Part shown: piece after piece, positions 49,192 through 58,448 of the stretch
How positions within the stretch are numbered: position 1 is the stretch's first letter
Layout of the letters: every line of letters begins with the position of its first letter
Assembly: GCF_001426435.1 (NCBI RefSeq)
Contig: NZ_LMER01000001.1
Location: forward strand, 446,079-510,078
Source of the DNA: Angustibacter sp. Root456
GTDB lineage: Bacteria > Actinomycetota > Actinomycetes > Actinomycetales > Angustibacteraceae
Reading direction: 5' to 3'
DNA: 64,000 bases
Made by a program: the position numbers and the translations under genes
The notes under the pieces: model-generated
What the model saw: only the letters and a program-made list of their open reading frames with translations
What the model was told of the DNA's origin: nothing
Database searches by the model: none

Positions 49192-50343
49192 GTGCAGATC
49201 CCCGAGCAGACGCCCACCCTCACCGACGGCGCGGACCCCGACCGCATCACCCTGCGCCCGCACCGACCCGCCGACGTCGACGACGTGCTGGCGTCGTGCC
49301 AGGACGCCGAGACGCAGGCCTGGACCACGGTGCCCGCGCCGTACACGCGCGCCGACGCCGAGGCCTTCGTGGCCGGGCACGCGCCGAACCTGCACGAGGG
49401 CACCGTGTCGTTCGCCGTCGAGGCCGTGGACGACGCCACCGGCCGCCCGCGCTTCGCCGGCAGCGTGTCGCTGCGGCGGTCGAACGGCGCGGGCGGCCTG
49501 GGCTTCAGCCTCGCCTCGTGGGCGCGTGGTCGGGGCGTCATGAGCCGGGCCGTGCGCCTGCTGCTGGAGTGGGCGTTCGCCGCGCAGACCGACGGCGGCG
49601 CGGGGCTCGACGTCGTGCACTGGGAGGCGTACGTCGGCAACTGGCCGTCGCGGCGGGTGGCGTGGGCGTGCGGGTTCCGGGTCGAGGGCGTGGTGCGCGG
49701 TTTCGGCCACCAGCGCGGCGAGCGCCGCGACTCGTGGGTGGGATCGCTGGTGCGTGGCGAGCCCATGGCGCCTGCGAGCCCCTGGCTCGACGCCGCCGTG
49801 CTCACCGGCGAGCACGTCGTGCTGCGGCCCTGGCGCGAGGACGACGCCGCCCGGGTCGCCGAGGCGTGCAGCGACCCGCGCACCCAGCACTGGCTCGCTC
49901 AGCTGCCGTCGCCGTACACCGTGGCCGACGCCCAGTGGTACATCCGCAGCCGCGAGGAGGAGCACGCGGCCGGTCGCGGCGTGTACTGGTGCGTCGCCGA
50001 CGCCACGGACGACCAGTGCCTGGGCGCGATCTCGGTGATGCGGCTCGACGCCCCGCTCAGCGAGGCCGAGATCGGGTACTGGGCTCACCCGGACGCTCGC
50101 GGGCGGGGCGTCATGACCCAGGCGGCCCGGCTGGTCGCCCGGCACACGCTGCTGCCGTACGAGGACGGCGGCCTCGGCCACCACCGCGTGTCGCTGCGTG
50201 CGGCTGCCGGCAACGTCGCCTCGAACCGGGTGGCCCAGGCGGCCGGGCTGGTGCGGGTGGGCCTCGCCCGCGGGAGCGACCTGCTGCGCGACGGCTCGCG
50301 CGATGACCACGTGCTCTACGACCTGCTGGCCACCGAGATCTGA
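49192..50343 (+). CDS. Tandem two-domain GNAT acetyltransferase
   Basis: Protein of 383 aa containing two complete RimJ/RimL-like GNAT domains. Domain 1 (about 18-185) has LRPHRPADVDDVLASCQDAE and SWARGRGVMSRAVRLLL. Domain 2 (about 195-383) has LRPWREDDAARVAEACSDP and DARGRGVMTQAARLVAR. The parallel motifs RGRGVM in both halves indicate internal duplication or fusion. Both CoA loops look intact. GTG at 49192 is chosen because the sequence before it overlaps the divergent start. Substrates are unknown. Confidence 0.85.
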   Translation: MQIPEQTPTLTDGADPDRITLRPHRPADVDDVLASCQDAETQAWTTVPAPYTRADAEAFVAGHAPNLHEGTVSFAVEAVDDATGRPRFAGSVSLRRSNGAGGLGFSLASWARGRGVMSRAVRLLLEWAFAAQTDGGAGLDVVHWEAYVGNWPSRRVAWACGFRVEGVVRGFGHQRGERRDSWVGSLVRGEPMAPASPWLDAAVLTGEHVVLRPWREDDAARVAEACSDPRTQHWLAQLPSPYTVADAQWYIRSREEEHAAGRGVYWCVADATDDQCLGAISVMRLDAPLSEAEIGYWAHPDARGRGVMTQAARLVARHTLLPYEDGGLGHHRVSLRAAAGNVASNRVAQAAGLVRVGLARGSDLLRDGSRDDHVLYDLLATEI

Positions 50344-50344
50344 C

Positions 50345-50405
50345 GCCGCAGCCCCGGTGGGGTGTGCGGTGGGGTGGCGGTGCGGTGCGGCGCGGTGCGC
50401 TGCGG
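50345..50405. repeat. G-rich low-complexity intergenic stretch
   Basis: Irregular repeats of GGTGCG and GGTGGGG fill the space between the tandem GNAT gene and the small membrane protein gene. It could form slipped or G-quadruplex structures. I see no hairpin terminator. Confidence 0.4.
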
Positions 50406-50666
50406 TCAGGCCGCGTGGGCAGCGGGCGGTGCGGTGCGTCGTCCGGTGACCTCACCGGTCACGACGCGGGGGCGCGCCAGGCCGCGCACGGGGGCCGGCC
50501 TCGTCGCCGCGAGGTCGCCCCGCACGCGCGCCGCGTCGCGGTCACGGGCGTCATCGAGGGCCGGCCAGGCGGTCACCCGGCGGTGGTTGGCGCCGAGCTG
50601 CCGGACGACGGCCACCGCGGCCAGGACGAGGATGATGAGAACCAGTGCAGTCGTCATGGCATTCAT
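50406..50666 (-). CDS. Small single-pass membrane protein
   Basis: Protein of 86 aa with one N-terminal transmembrane helix (TALVLIILVLAAVAVV), then a basic tail rich in Arg, Ala and Pro. There is no known domain. Two nearby ATG codons (50666 and 50657) are possible. TACGAG lies 6 nt before the first and could be a poor leaderless -10. It is divergent from the GlxA-type regulator. Confidence 0.6.
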   Translation of the reverse strand: MNAMTTALVLIILVLAAVAVVRQLGANHRRVTAWPALDDARDRDAARVRGDLAATRPAPVRGLARPRVVTGEVTGRRTAPPAAHAA

Positions 50667-50743
50667 GCTGCGCTCGTAAACATCCAGCCACGAGTGGCAG
50701 TAGGGGCGTTGTGCAGAAAGATCCTGCCAAGTACCGTGGGCGG

Positions 50744-51691
50744 GTGATCCGCACCGTCGCCGTCGTTCTCGTCGAGGACTGCGCGGTGTTCGAGTTCGGC
50801 GTGCTGTGCGAGGTCTTCGGCATCAACCGCACCGACGAGGGTGTGCCGGCCTTCGAGTTCCGCGTGTGCGGTGAGCGGCCCGGCGCGCCGCTCCCGACGG
50901 GCGTCGGTGCCCAGATCGTGCCGACCCACGGCCTGGAGGCCGTCGCCGGCGCCGACCTCGTCGCTGTCCCGGCGGCACGGGTGCGCGACGACTACCCGGC
51001 AGCGGTGCTCGAGGCCCTGCGGCAGGCCCACCGCGACGGCGCGATCCTGCTCTCGGTGTGCAGTGGCGCCTTCCTGCTCGGTGCCGCGGGCCTGCTCGAC
51101 GGGCGCCCCTGCACCACCCACTGGCGCCACGTGCACGAGCTCGCCGAGCGCTGCCCGACCGCGCGGCTCGACCCGGACGTGCTCTTCGTCGACGACGGCG
51201 ACCTGGTCACCAGCGCGGGAACCGCGGCCGGCATCGACGCCTGCCTGCACCTGGTGCGCCGAGAGGTGGGCAGCGCGGCCGCCACCGCCATCGCCCGACG
51301 CATGGTCGTGCCGCCCCAGCGCGACGGCGGCCAACGGCAGTTCATCGAGCAGCCACTGCCGCCGGACGCCGACAGCCTGCAGCCGCTGCTCGACGAGGTG
51401 GTGAGTGAGCTGGGCGCCGAGCACACCATCGACTCGCTGGCCCGGCGCGCCCACCTGTCGCAGCGCACGTTCGCCCGCCGCTTCGTCGCCGAGACCGGCA
51501 CGACGCCGCACCGTTGGCTCACCACGCAGCGCGTGCTGCTCGCCCGCCGCCTGCTCGAGCAGACCTCGCTCGGCGTCGACGCGATCGCGGCCGAGTGCGG
51601 CTTCGGCTCAGCCGCCCTGCTGCGTCACCACTTCCGCAAGGCCGTCGGCGTCTCGCCCGCCGACTACCGCCGGTCGTTCTGCGCCGCCTGA
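50744..51691 (+). CDS. GlxA/FtrA-type transcriptional regulator
   Basis: Protein of 315 aa fusing an N-terminal DJ-1/PfpI-like domain (VIRTVAVVLVEDCAVFEFGV; LSVCSGAFLLGAAGLLDG with the nucleophile-elbow Cys) to a C-terminal AraC HTH pair (TIDSLARRAHLSQRTFARRFVAETG and LGVDAIAAECGFGSAALLRHHF). Such proteins sense metabolites and activate nearby genes. TACCGT (50732-50737) ends 6 nt before the GTG at 50744, so a leaderless start is preferred to the longer frame. Its 3' end overlaps the next convergent gene by 28 nt. Confidence 0.88.
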   Translation: MIRTVAVVLVEDCAVFEFGVLCEVFGINRTDEGVPAFEFRVCGERPGAPLPTGVGAQIVPTHGLEAVAGADLVAVPAARVRDDYPAAVLEALRQAHRDGAILLSVCSGAFLLGAAGLLDGRPCTTHWRHVHELAERCPTARLDPDVLFVDDGDLVTSAGTAAGIDACLHLVRREVGSAAATAIARRMVVPPQRDGGQRQFIEQPLPPDADSLQPLLDEVVSELGAEHTIDSLARRAHLSQRTFARRFVAETGTTPHRWLTTQRVLLARRLLEQTSLGVDAIAAECGFGSAALLRHHFRKAVGVSPADYRRSFCAA

Positions 51692-53184
51692 GCGCTCGCG
51701 ACGTTCGTGCACGCCAGGCCGGACGATGTCGGGACCCCTGCCGCCCGCGCTCGGGCGCGACCGAAGTTCCAGCCGGCCACCTCCTGCGGCCCGTAGCGCC
51801 CGAGCCCCGCCAGCACGCAGGAGCGCATCGGCTCGGCCAAGGCGTCAGCGGCCGGCACAGCGTCGGCCGACAGGCCCTGCAAGTACGTGACATCGAGCCG
51901 GCCCTGAGCGGTGGCGCTCGCGTTGTACCGCACGATCTGGGCGTCCGGGTTCACGGCCGCCAAGGCCAGCATGCTCACGCTGGCCACGCCCACCACGGCC
52001 CGCGGCAGCCACCCACCGCTCCACCGGACACCCGCCACCAGGACGAGCACCACGATCGCCCCCAAGGCCACCTCACCGAAGACCACGAGCAGCCGCAGGC
52101 GGGTCAAGCCGAACGCCTCGACGTACAGGTCGACGCGCCGCAGCGCCGACGCGACCACGCCGAGCGTGCCGACGCACAGGGCCCCGAGCGACGCGCGCAC
52201 GACCAGCCGGTCGGCCGCCGACGCACGGGGCGCGTGACGGACCGCCACGGCGACGACCACCAGCGTCAGCGCCGTCGCCACGACCAGCTGGGCGAACCCC
52301 TGGCGCGTGTACTCGGCGTAGGTCAACCCCGCCGTCGCGTCGACGTAGCGGTGACCACCCACGAGCGCGGCGACCTGAACCAGCACGAAGGCCCAGACCA
52401 GCGCGGCTAGCGCCGTCACGGGAAGGGCCCAGGCCCAGCGGGTCGACGGGCCGCCCGCGGGCGCACGCAGCTCAGCAGTGGGCGGCGGGGCCGACACGAG
52501 CTGGCCGTTGGTGGCGCAGGCCACCGATGCGAGCAGCGCCACGGCCGCCTGAGCCGGCAGCAGGTGAAGGTCCGGACGCGGGAGGTAGCTGGCGAAGACC
52601 GCGTCGGCACTGGCGAACAGGGCACCGAACACCACGAGCAGCAGGGCCGTGAGGCTCACCGCGCCCAGGGCGCGCACGAGGCTCTCGCTGCGCCCGTGCG
52701 AGAGGGCGTTCGCCCGCCGACCCAGCCACGGCACCGCGCGCACCGCACCCGCCACCCAGGCCGGAGCGCTCAGCAGCACGCCCCCGGCCGAACGCGCGGA
52801 CGTCGCCGCAACGGCTGCCGTGCCCATGGCGGCGAGCACCGACAGCGACGCGACCCACGCCGCGTCGCGCAGCGCGACCACGCCGCACAGCAGCACCGAG
52901 AGCGACGCGAGCCAGAGCTGACCAAAAGCCCTGTGGCGCAGCAGGTTTGGTGCGGCGACGGCCCAGACGAGCAAACCGGCGAGTGCGAAGCCGAGACCCG
53001 GACGATGGCCGGCCACGAGGCCACCAGCAGCGCAGCCGACGCCGGCGCTGGTCGCAAGCACCCAGGTCGGCGCCGGCGTCCGCTGCGCCGCCCAGAACCG
53101 GCGAGCGGGCTCGGCCAGCCACGGCACGGGAACCGGTCGGCGAGCAGCGGGTGGGACGGGGACGGGCGCGGACGTCGACGACAT
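51664..53184 (-). CDS. DUF4173/DUF4153-like polytopic membrane protein
   Basis: Protein of 506 aa. A Pro-rich cytoplasmic N-terminus is followed by about ten to twelve membrane helices and a C-terminal soluble segment (DVTYLQGLSADAVPAADALAE). The family-typical middle section ADAVFASYLPRPDL and GLTYAEYTRQGFAQLVVATALTL are present. The function is unknown. TAGCGT (53197-53192) ends 7 nt before the ATG, predicting a leaderless transcript. Confidence 0.8.
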   Translation of the reverse strand: MSSTSAPVPVPPAARRPVPVPWLAEPARRFWAAQRTPAPTWVLATSAGVGCAAGGLVAGHRPGLGFALAGLLVWAVAAPNLLRHRAFGQLWLASLSVLLCGVVALRDAAWVASLSVLAAMGTAAVAATSARSAGGVLLSAPAWVAGAVRAVPWLGRRANALSHGRSESLVRALGAVSLTALLLVVFGALFASADAVFASYLPRPDLHLLPAQAAVALLASVACATNGQLVSAPPPTAELRAPAGGPSTRWAWALPVTALAALVWAFVLVQVAALVGGHRYVDATAGLTYAEYTRQGFAQLVVATALTLVVVAVAVRHAPRASAADRLVVRASLGALCVGTLGVVASALRRVDLYVEAFGLTRLRLLVVFGEVALGAIVVLVLVAGVRWSGGWLPRAVVGVASVSMLALAAVNPDAQIVRYNASATAQGRLDVTYLQGLSADAVPAADALAEPMRSCVLAGLGRYGPQEVAGWNFGRARARAAGVPTSSGLACTNVASAQAAQNDRR

Positions 53185-53281
53185 GGCCGGAACGCTAGGG
53201 ACCGCGCGAGGTCAGGTGTCGGCGTCCCAGCGGTGGTTCGGTGCAGGTTCGGTGGAGGGCCGCTGAGGTGCGGCTCGCCGG

Positions 53282-54517
53282 TCAGCCGCGCAGCAGGAGC
53301 TGCTCGCTCAACGCGGGGGCGAGGTCGCCCGGGCCGGTGACGCAGACCCGCTGCAGGCCCAGCCAGTGCGCCATGAGCACCAGCTCGTCGGCCAGCGCAG
53401 CCGGAGTGTGCGACGGCGCACCGGCCTCGGCCCACGCAGCTTGCACGCGCAGGACGCCGGCGCCACCGTCGGCCTGGCGGTCGGCCTTGAGGTCGACCCG
53501 GCCCACGAGAGCGTCCCCGAGCAGGAACGGCAGGACGTAGTAGCCGAAGCGGCGGCGCGGCGCGGGAACGTAGATCTCGATGCGGTAGTCGAACCCGAAC
53601 AGCGCCAGCGTGCGCGCCCGCTCCCAGACGAGGGAGTCGAACGGCGTGACCAGTGCGCGAGCCTCGACCCGTCGGGGCCGCCGCGCGTCGGTGTGCAGGT
53701 ACGCCGGACGCCGCCAGCCCTCGACCTCCACCGTTTGCAGCTCTCCGTCCGCCACGAGGGAAGCCACGGCGCGAGCGGTGGCCTCGGCGCTCAGCCGGAA
53801 GTAGTCGCGCAGGTCGGCCTCGGTGGCGACGCCGAAGGCGCGGGCCGAGATCGCGACGAGCTCGCGGTGCGCGTCGTCGTCACCTGGGGTCGGCGCCTGC
53901 CACACCTCGGGCGGCAGCACGCGTTCGGGGAGGTCGTACAGCCGCGCGAACTGGCTGTTGCGACCGGCCGAGGTGACCTCGCCCGCCCAGAAGAGCAGCT
54001 CGAGGAGCCGCTTGACCACCGACCAGTTCCACCCCCACTCGGTGCGCTCGCGCGGCGCGTCGTGGGCGATGGCCTGCTCGAGCTCGACGGCCGTGAGCGG
54101 CCCGCGCTCGCGCACCTGCGCGAGGATCACCTCGGTGAGGCCGGGGTGGTCCTGCTCGGCCCGACGCATGCCGCCCCACGCCTCCTCGCGCGCCCGCGCC
54201 ATCCGCCAGCGCAGCAAGGGAATGGTCGACGGCTGCACCAGGCTCGCGGCGTGCGCCCAGTACTCCACGAGCCGGCGCGGACGACGATCACGCGCTCGAT
54301 CGAGCAGGGCGGTGTCGTACGGGCCGAGGCGCGAGAAGAACGGCAGGTACTGGCTGCGGGTGAGCACGTTGACGCTGTCGATCTGCACGATGCCGAGCCG
54401 GTCGATGACGCGCTGCACCTGTCGCGTCGTGACCTGACCGGACGGGCGCCCCTCGCCGAAGCCCTGCGCGGCCAGGGCGATCCGGCGGGCTGCCGGCACC
54501 GTGAGTCGCGTCGTCAT
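53282..54517 (-). CDS. YcaQ/AlkX-type winged-helix DNA glycosylase-like protein
   Basis: Protein of 411 aa of the HTH_42 family: [42 protein letters not shown], then C-terminal [24 protein letters not shown]. The QID in VQIDSVN is the catalytic Gln-x-Asp motif of bacterial YcaQ enzymes. Those excise interstrand crosslinks and bulky alkylated bases; Streptomyces homologues protect against the producer's own DNA-alkylating product. No biosynthetic cluster is adjacent, so a housekeeping repair role is more likely. The ATG start is at 54517. Confidence 0.88.
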   Translation of the reverse strand: MTTRLTVPAARRIALAAQGFGEGRPSGQVTTRQVQRVIDRLGIVQIDSVNVLTRSQYLPFFSRLGPYDTALLDRARDRRPRRLVEYWAHAASLVQPSTIPLLRWRMARAREEAWGGMRRAEQDHPGLTEVILAQVRERGPLTAVELEQAIAHDAPRERTEWGWNWSVVKRLLELLFWAGEVTSAGRNSQFARLYDLPERVLPPEVWQAPTPGDDDAHRELVAISARAFGVATEADLRDYFRLSAEATARAVASLVADGELQTVEVEGWRRPAYLHTDARRPRRVEARALVTPFDSLVWERARTLALFGFDYRIEIYVPAPRRRFGYYVLPFLLGDALVGRVDLKADRQADGGAGVLRVQAAWAEAGAPSHTPAALADELVLMAHWLGLQRVCVTGPGDLAPALSEQLLLRG

Positions 54518-54554
54518 GCGCCGATGCTCCCGCACGCCACCGACAGCAGCGCGC

Positions 54555-55217
54555 TCAGCCGGCGGGCGTCCCGCACTCGGGGCAGAACCGGCTGCCCGCG
54601 GGCAGCTCGGTGTGGCACGAGGAGCACGCGGCCAGGCTGGCGAGCCGCTGGCCGCACTGCGGGCAGAACTTGGCGCCGTGCGCCTCGGCGGAGCAGGCCG
54701 GGCAGACCAGCTGGTGGTCGGTGGCGACGTCGACCTGAGCGCCCCGCCCCTCGCCGACGACGTACGCCGCCTCGCGCGCCGCGTCGAGCGTGCCGCGGTG
54801 CCGCTCGGTCTCGACCTCGACAGCCACGTCAGGAGCGCACTGCACGCACAGCCCCTGCTCGGCACCCCAGCACCGGTCGCACACGTACTCGTGGCAGCGG
54901 GCGCAGCGGTGGAAGTGCTCCTGCGCCTGCGCGATCGCCCGGCTGAACGCCTTGTCGCGCGCGACGCCGTACCCGGCGTTCGCCACCCCCTCGACGGCGT
55001 CGTCGACCTGCCCGCCCGCTCCGCCGAGCAGGCCGCCGGCGAAGCTGCCCGCCTGGCGCAGCCAACCCGAGGCGCGGGCCGCGCGATACGGCTCGAACGG
55101 CGAGCGCCACGTGTCCAGGCAGAGCTCGCAGTAGAACTCGAACTGGAAGCCCGCACCGGTGCCGTCACGTTGGCACAGGTCTCGGTAGTTGTTGGCAAAA
55201 CGAACCTCAGAGCTCAC
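54555..55217 (-). CDS. Double zinc-ribbon protein
   Basis: Protein of 220 aa with several CxxC knuckles: [10 protein letters not shown] near the N-terminus, [16 protein letters not shown] and LCVQCAPD in the middle, and CPACSAEA...[17 protein letters not shown] and [10 protein letters not shown] at the C-terminus. A Gly-rich segment ([12 protein letters not shown]) follows the first knuckle. Likely a metal-binding scaffold; no enzyme domain is visible. GTG at 55217 has AAGG upstream. It probably belongs to the same transcript as the YcaQ gene, 37 nt downstream. Confidence 0.78.
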   Translation of the reverse strand: MSSEVRFANNYRDLCQRDGTGAGFQFEFYCELCLDTWRSPFEPYRAARASGWLRQAGSFAGGLLGGAGGQVDDAVEGVANAGYGVARDKAFSRAIAQAQEHFHRCARCHEYVCDRCWGAEQGLCVQCAPDVAVEVETERHRGTLDAAREAAYVVGEGRGAQVDVATDHQLVCPACSAEAHGAKFCPQCGQRLASLAACSSCHTELPAGSRFCPECGTPAG

Positions 55218-55308
55218 GGTAGGCCTTCTGCCGCAGGAGATCCGGTCGATCGGCCGGCGCGGCCCCCCGACGGGACGCGCGTGCATGCTAGCGGCCGAGC
55301 CCCGCCAG

Positions 55309-55848
55309 TCAGTCTCGGGCGTGCGGCGGGAAGTCGCCGGTCGTGCCGTCGAGCTGCTCGCGCAGGAAGTCGGCGTGGCCGTTGTGTCGGGCGTACTCCT
55401 CGATCATGTGGACGTAGATCCAGCGCAGGTTCATGTCGTTGCCCCGAGGCGAGCGCACGACGTGGTCGAGCGACAACCCGGCCGTCGCCTCGCGCGCCGC
55501 GACCACCTCCTGCCGGAAGGTCTCGAGGTCGGCCGCGGCGTCGGCGGCGGCGTACGCGTCGAGGTCGGCGTCAGGGTCGTCGTCCGTGCCGTACAGGTCG
55601 GGGACGTCAAGCCCGGCCGCGATCTTCTGGAACCACCAGCGCTCGCAGTCGGCCAGATGCCGCACCAGCCCGAGCAGGGTCAGGGTCGACGGCGGGCTCG
55701 CCGGCGTCTTGAGCTGCTGCTCGGTCAGGCCCTCGCACTTCCACAGGAGCGTCTGCCGATGCGTGTCGAGCCAGCTCTCGAGCTGCTCTCGCTCGGTGCC
55801 GGTGAGCAGGTTGGTGGCGTACTCGGCTGGGGGCGCGGTCCAGGTCAT
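55309..55848 (-). CDS. DinB/DUF664-family protein
   Basis: Helical protein of 179 aa with the DinB metal-site histidines: LLGLVRHLADCERWWF and WIYVHMIEEYARHNGHADFLRE. Members form four-helix bundles, some acting as thiol-dependent S-transferases that use mycothiol or bacillithiol. A mycothiol link would fit the mycoredoxin in this window but is inference. The ATG at 55848 has AGGA upstream. Confidence 0.85.
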   Translation of the reverse strand: MTWTAPPAEYATNLLTGTEREQLESWLDTHRQTLLWKCEGLTEQQLKTPASPPSTLTLLGLVRHLADCERWWFQKIAAGLDVPDLYGTDDDPDADLDAYAAADAAADLETFRQEVVAAREATAGLSLDHVVRSPRGNDMNLRWIYVHMIEEYARHNGHADFLREQLDGTTGDFPPHARD

Positions 55849-55901
55849 CTGGTGATCCTGCACCACCCCACCGACAGCGCGACACCGCGTTTCGCACGGC
55901 T

Positions 55902-56744
55902 TCAGACCGACGGGCCACCGAAGCGCGCGACGTAGTGCCACACCCGCTTGAGCGCCTGCGGGTCGTGCTGCCCGGTGCGGGCGGCGTCCCCGATGACGCG
56001 GCCGTCGAGCCACCCGCCGTCGGCGATGCGAGCGCCCAGCTCCACGAACTCGGGCCCGCGGTACTCGGGGTGCCGTTCGAGCTCGCTCACGGGGAGCCGG
56101 CGCCCGCAGTGCCACTCCACGGCGCACGGCAGCCGGCGCGCGATGTCCTCGACCGCCGTCGCCCTGTAGCACGGGTCGAGCACGAGCGCCTCGGCGTCGC
56201 GATCGAGCCGCACCGGGCCGTGCACCTGGGCCTCGACGTAGTCGTCGAGCGGGTCGTCGCTGTGGGCGGCGGCATCGACCACCTCGCCGAGCTCCATGGC
56301 CGCCGCCGTGCCGACGATCTCGGGTTCGTAGACGCTGTCGGGGAAGCAGAAGGTGCTGCGCTGCAAGACTTCTGGGCGAAGCCGCAGGTGCGACGACCCG
56401 AAGCGCAGCGATCCTCCCTCGGGGCGGCCGCGGTGGTTGAGGGCGCCGTACACCGGCCGCTGGCTCGCCGACGCGTCGTCGTACGCGCCACCGAACATCC
56501 GGCTCTCCCAGCGCCAGCGGTCGCCGCCGGGGTGGGCTGTGAGGCCGCCGTTGCTCGTGCCGGTCTCGAACTGCGAGCGATACCGGCCGTCGTCCGCGAG
56601 CGCCTCGAGGACGAGCCGCTCCCCCACGAGCCGGTCGGGGTGGAAGTGCAGCGTCACGCGCAGGCCGGGGCCGAGCGGCGCTCCCCGAGAGAGCGCGGTG
56701 ACGTGCTCTAGCGCCCGCCGCTGGCGCGGACCCAGCCCGGTCAC
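55902..56744 (-). CDS. DUF3626 protein
   Basis: Soluble protein of 280 aa. Characteristic pieces are VTLHFHPDRL, FETGTSNGGLTAHPGGDRWRWESRMFGG, FRFGSSHLRL-type strands and AVEWHCGRRLPVSEL. These fit DUF3626, whose members have no proven function; the pattern of conserved Arg, Ser and Glu hints at an ADP-ribosyltransferase-like fold, which I cannot confirm. The GTG start lies 2 nt after the response regulator stop, so the two are cotranscribed. Confidence 0.75.
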   Translation of the reverse strand: MTGLGPRQRRALEHVTALSRGAPLGPGLRVTLHFHPDRLVGERLVLEALADDGRYRSQFETGTSNGGLTAHPGGDRWRWESRMFGGAYDDASASQRPVYGALNHRGRPEGGSLRFGSSHLRLRPEVLQRSTFCFPDSVYEPEIVGTAAAMELGEVVDAAAHSDDPLDDYVEAQVHGPVRLDRDAEALVLDPCYRATAVEDIARRLPCAVEWHCGRRLPVSELERHPEYRGPEFVELGARIADGGWLDGRVIGDAARTGQHDPQALKRVWHYVARFGGPSV

Positions 56745-56746
56745 GG

Positions 56747-57418
56747 CTAGCCGAGGTCGAGGATCTTCTCGCGCACGGCGTACACGACCGCCTCCATGCG
56801 CGAGTGCAGCTGCAGCTTCTCGAGGATGTTGCGCACGTGGTTCTTCACGGTGTTCTCGCTGATGAAGAGCTCCTTGGCGATGTCGCGGTTCGCCAGGCCG
56901 CGCGCGACCAGCTTGAGCACCTCGAGCTCGCGGTCGGTGAGCCGCGGCACCGGCAGCTGCGGGCGCTCCTCGCTCTTCTTGATCATCGCCGCGAACTCGG
57001 TGAGCAGCTTGCTCGCCATCGACGGGCTGATGAGTGACTGGCCCTCGGCCACGGCGCGGATGCCGGCCGCGATCTCCTCGCCCGGCACGTCCTTGAGCAG
57101 GTAGCCGTTGGCCCCGGCGCGCACCGCCTCGTAGAGGTCAGACTCCTCGTCGGAGATCGTGAGGATCACGATCTTGGTCGACGGCACGACGTCCTTGATG
57201 GCGGTACAGGCCTCGATGCCCGAGCGGCGGGGCATGCGGATGTCCATGAGGACGACATCGGGCAGAAGCTCCTCGACGCGGCGAATCGCCTCGGCACCGT
57301 CACCGGCCTCGCCGACGATCTCGATGCCTTCCTCGGCGCTGAGCACCATCTCCAGCCCACGCCGGTAGAGGGCGTGGTCGTCAGCGACCAACACCCGGAT
57401 GGACTCGCCCTCGGTCAC
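56747..57418 (-). CDS. NarL/FixJ-family response regulator
   Basis: Protein of 223 aa with a receiver domain (acidic DD in VLVADDHALYRRGL, phospho-acceptor Asp in VVLMDIRMP, Lys in YLLKDVP) and a LuxR-type HTH (LTDRELEVLKLVARGLANRDIAKEL...ENTVKNHVRNILEKL). No histidine kinase gene is adjacent, so it is an orphan. TAGACT (57465-57460) is a -10 candidate with a start site about 35 nt before the GTG, and GGGGG serves as a ribosome binding site. Confidence 0.92.
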   Translation of the reverse strand: MTEGESIRVLVADDHALYRRGLEMVLSAEEGIEIVGEAGDGAEAIRRVEELLPDVVLMDIRMPRRSGIEACTAIKDVVPSTKIVILTISDEESDLYEAVRAGANGYLLKDVPGEEIAAGIRAVAEGQSLISPSMASKLLTEFAAMIKKSEERPQLPVPRLTDRELEVLKLVARGLANRDIAKELFISENTVKNHVRNILEKLQLHSRMEAVVYAVREKILDLG

Positions 57419-57476
57419 CGGACCCCCAATCAGTCAGCCGGAGGTCCGGCGACCAGGACAGTCTACGGGCCGACCA

Positions 57477-58190
57477 TCACCCGGCCGCTACTGCTGGGTA
57501 GTCGTCGCCCGCCGTCGTGGGCGCGGCGTGCACGCCGTTGCTGCTGGACGTGCCGTTGCTGCTGGCTGGGCCGCCAGCGACAGCGCTGTGGTCGACGTCC
57601 AGGTGCAGCACGCCGTACTCCCACCCGCGCCGCCGGTACACCACGCTGGGACGACGGCTCTCGGCGTCACAGAACAGGTAGAAGTCGTGTCCGACGAGCT
57701 CCATCTCGTACAGCGCCTGCTCGAGCGTCATGGGTACGGCGGCGTGCACCTTCTCGCGGATCTGCACCGGGCTGTCGTCGAGCTCGGACGTCGGGCCCTC
57801 GCCCTCCTGCTCCGGCTCGGGACTGAGGTCGGCCGGTGGGGCCAGGCGGGCCGCGGCCTGGGCCAGGGACTCGGCGCCGCGCCGGCGCTTGACCACCTTG
57901 CGGTCGTGTGCGCGCCGCAGCCGCTCGAGCAGCTTGGCGTAGGCGCAGTCGAGTGCCGCGTACGCGTCGTCGGCTGCCGCCTCCGCGCGCACGACAGGAC
58001 CCTTGCCGATGCAGGTGATCTCGACGCGTTCGCAGCTGTCGGTCTGCCGCTTGTTGGGTTCGTGCGAGATCACCACGTCGAGTCGCTGGATCCGCGGAGC
58101 AAGCTGCGGCACCTTGGCCAGCTTCTCCTGCAGGTGGCGGCGGAACCGCTCCTTGACCTCGACGTGCCGGCCGGTGACCACGATCTCCAC
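57477..58190 (-). CDS. hpf: Ribosome hibernation promoting factor (long form)
   Basis: Protein of 237 aa. The N-terminal S30AE domain (EIVVTGRHVEVKERFRRHL ... HEPNKRQTDSCERVEITC) is joined by a charged linker to a C-terminal dimerisation domain (VQIREKVHAAVPMTLEQALYEMELVGHDFYLFCD). Long HPF pairs 70S ribosomes into inactive 100S dimers, or stabilises 70S in mycobacteria, during stress. GTG at 58190 follows GAGGAGG with 6 nt spacing, so the ATG at 58205 is rejected. The C-terminus has an extra Ser/Thr/Gly/Ala-rich tail. Confidence 0.93.
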   Translation of the reverse strand: MEIVVTGRHVEVKERFRRHLQEKLAKVPQLAPRIQRLDVVISHEPNKRQTDSCERVEITCIGKGPVVRAEAAADDAYAALDCAYAKLLERLRRAHDRKVVKRRRGAESLAQAAARLAPPADLSPEPEQEGEGPTSELDDSPVQIREKVHAAVPMTLEQALYEMELVGHDFYLFCDAESRRPSVVYRRRGWEYGVLHLDVDHSAVAGGPASSNGTSSSNGVHAAPTTAGDDYPAVAAG

Positions 58191-58389
58191 GATGGACCTC
58201 CTCATCGACGCGCCCGACCGCCCACTACCGGACGGTCGTGACGCGCGTTGGACGGTGACTGCGATGGGGATGGGCTGCTCACGCCCGCGCTCAGCCGCGG
58301 CACCACCCCCGGCGAGCTCCCGTGGAGCTCGGGTGGTGCGGGCACCTGGAGACCCAGGCGGTGGTCCGCGGACCCATGCCTTGACCGTA
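58191..58389 (-). promoter_or_regulatory. hpf promoter and structured 5' leader
   Basis: TACGGT (58389-58384 on the minus strand) is a good -10; the -35 is weak. The resulting leader is about 187 nt. It contains a strong hairpin at 58301-58338 (CACCACC and CGAGCTCC pairing with GGAGCTCG and GGTGGTG, with a 5-nt bulge) and the palindrome GGTCCGCGGACC at 58363-58374. No ORF of note is present. Post-transcriptional control of hpf is possible. Confidence 0.4.
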
Positions 58390-58448
58390 CGCCAGGAACG
58401 CTCGCTGTGGCAGCCAAGGAGGGGGCGATTCTCGTGGCGCGCGCGAGG

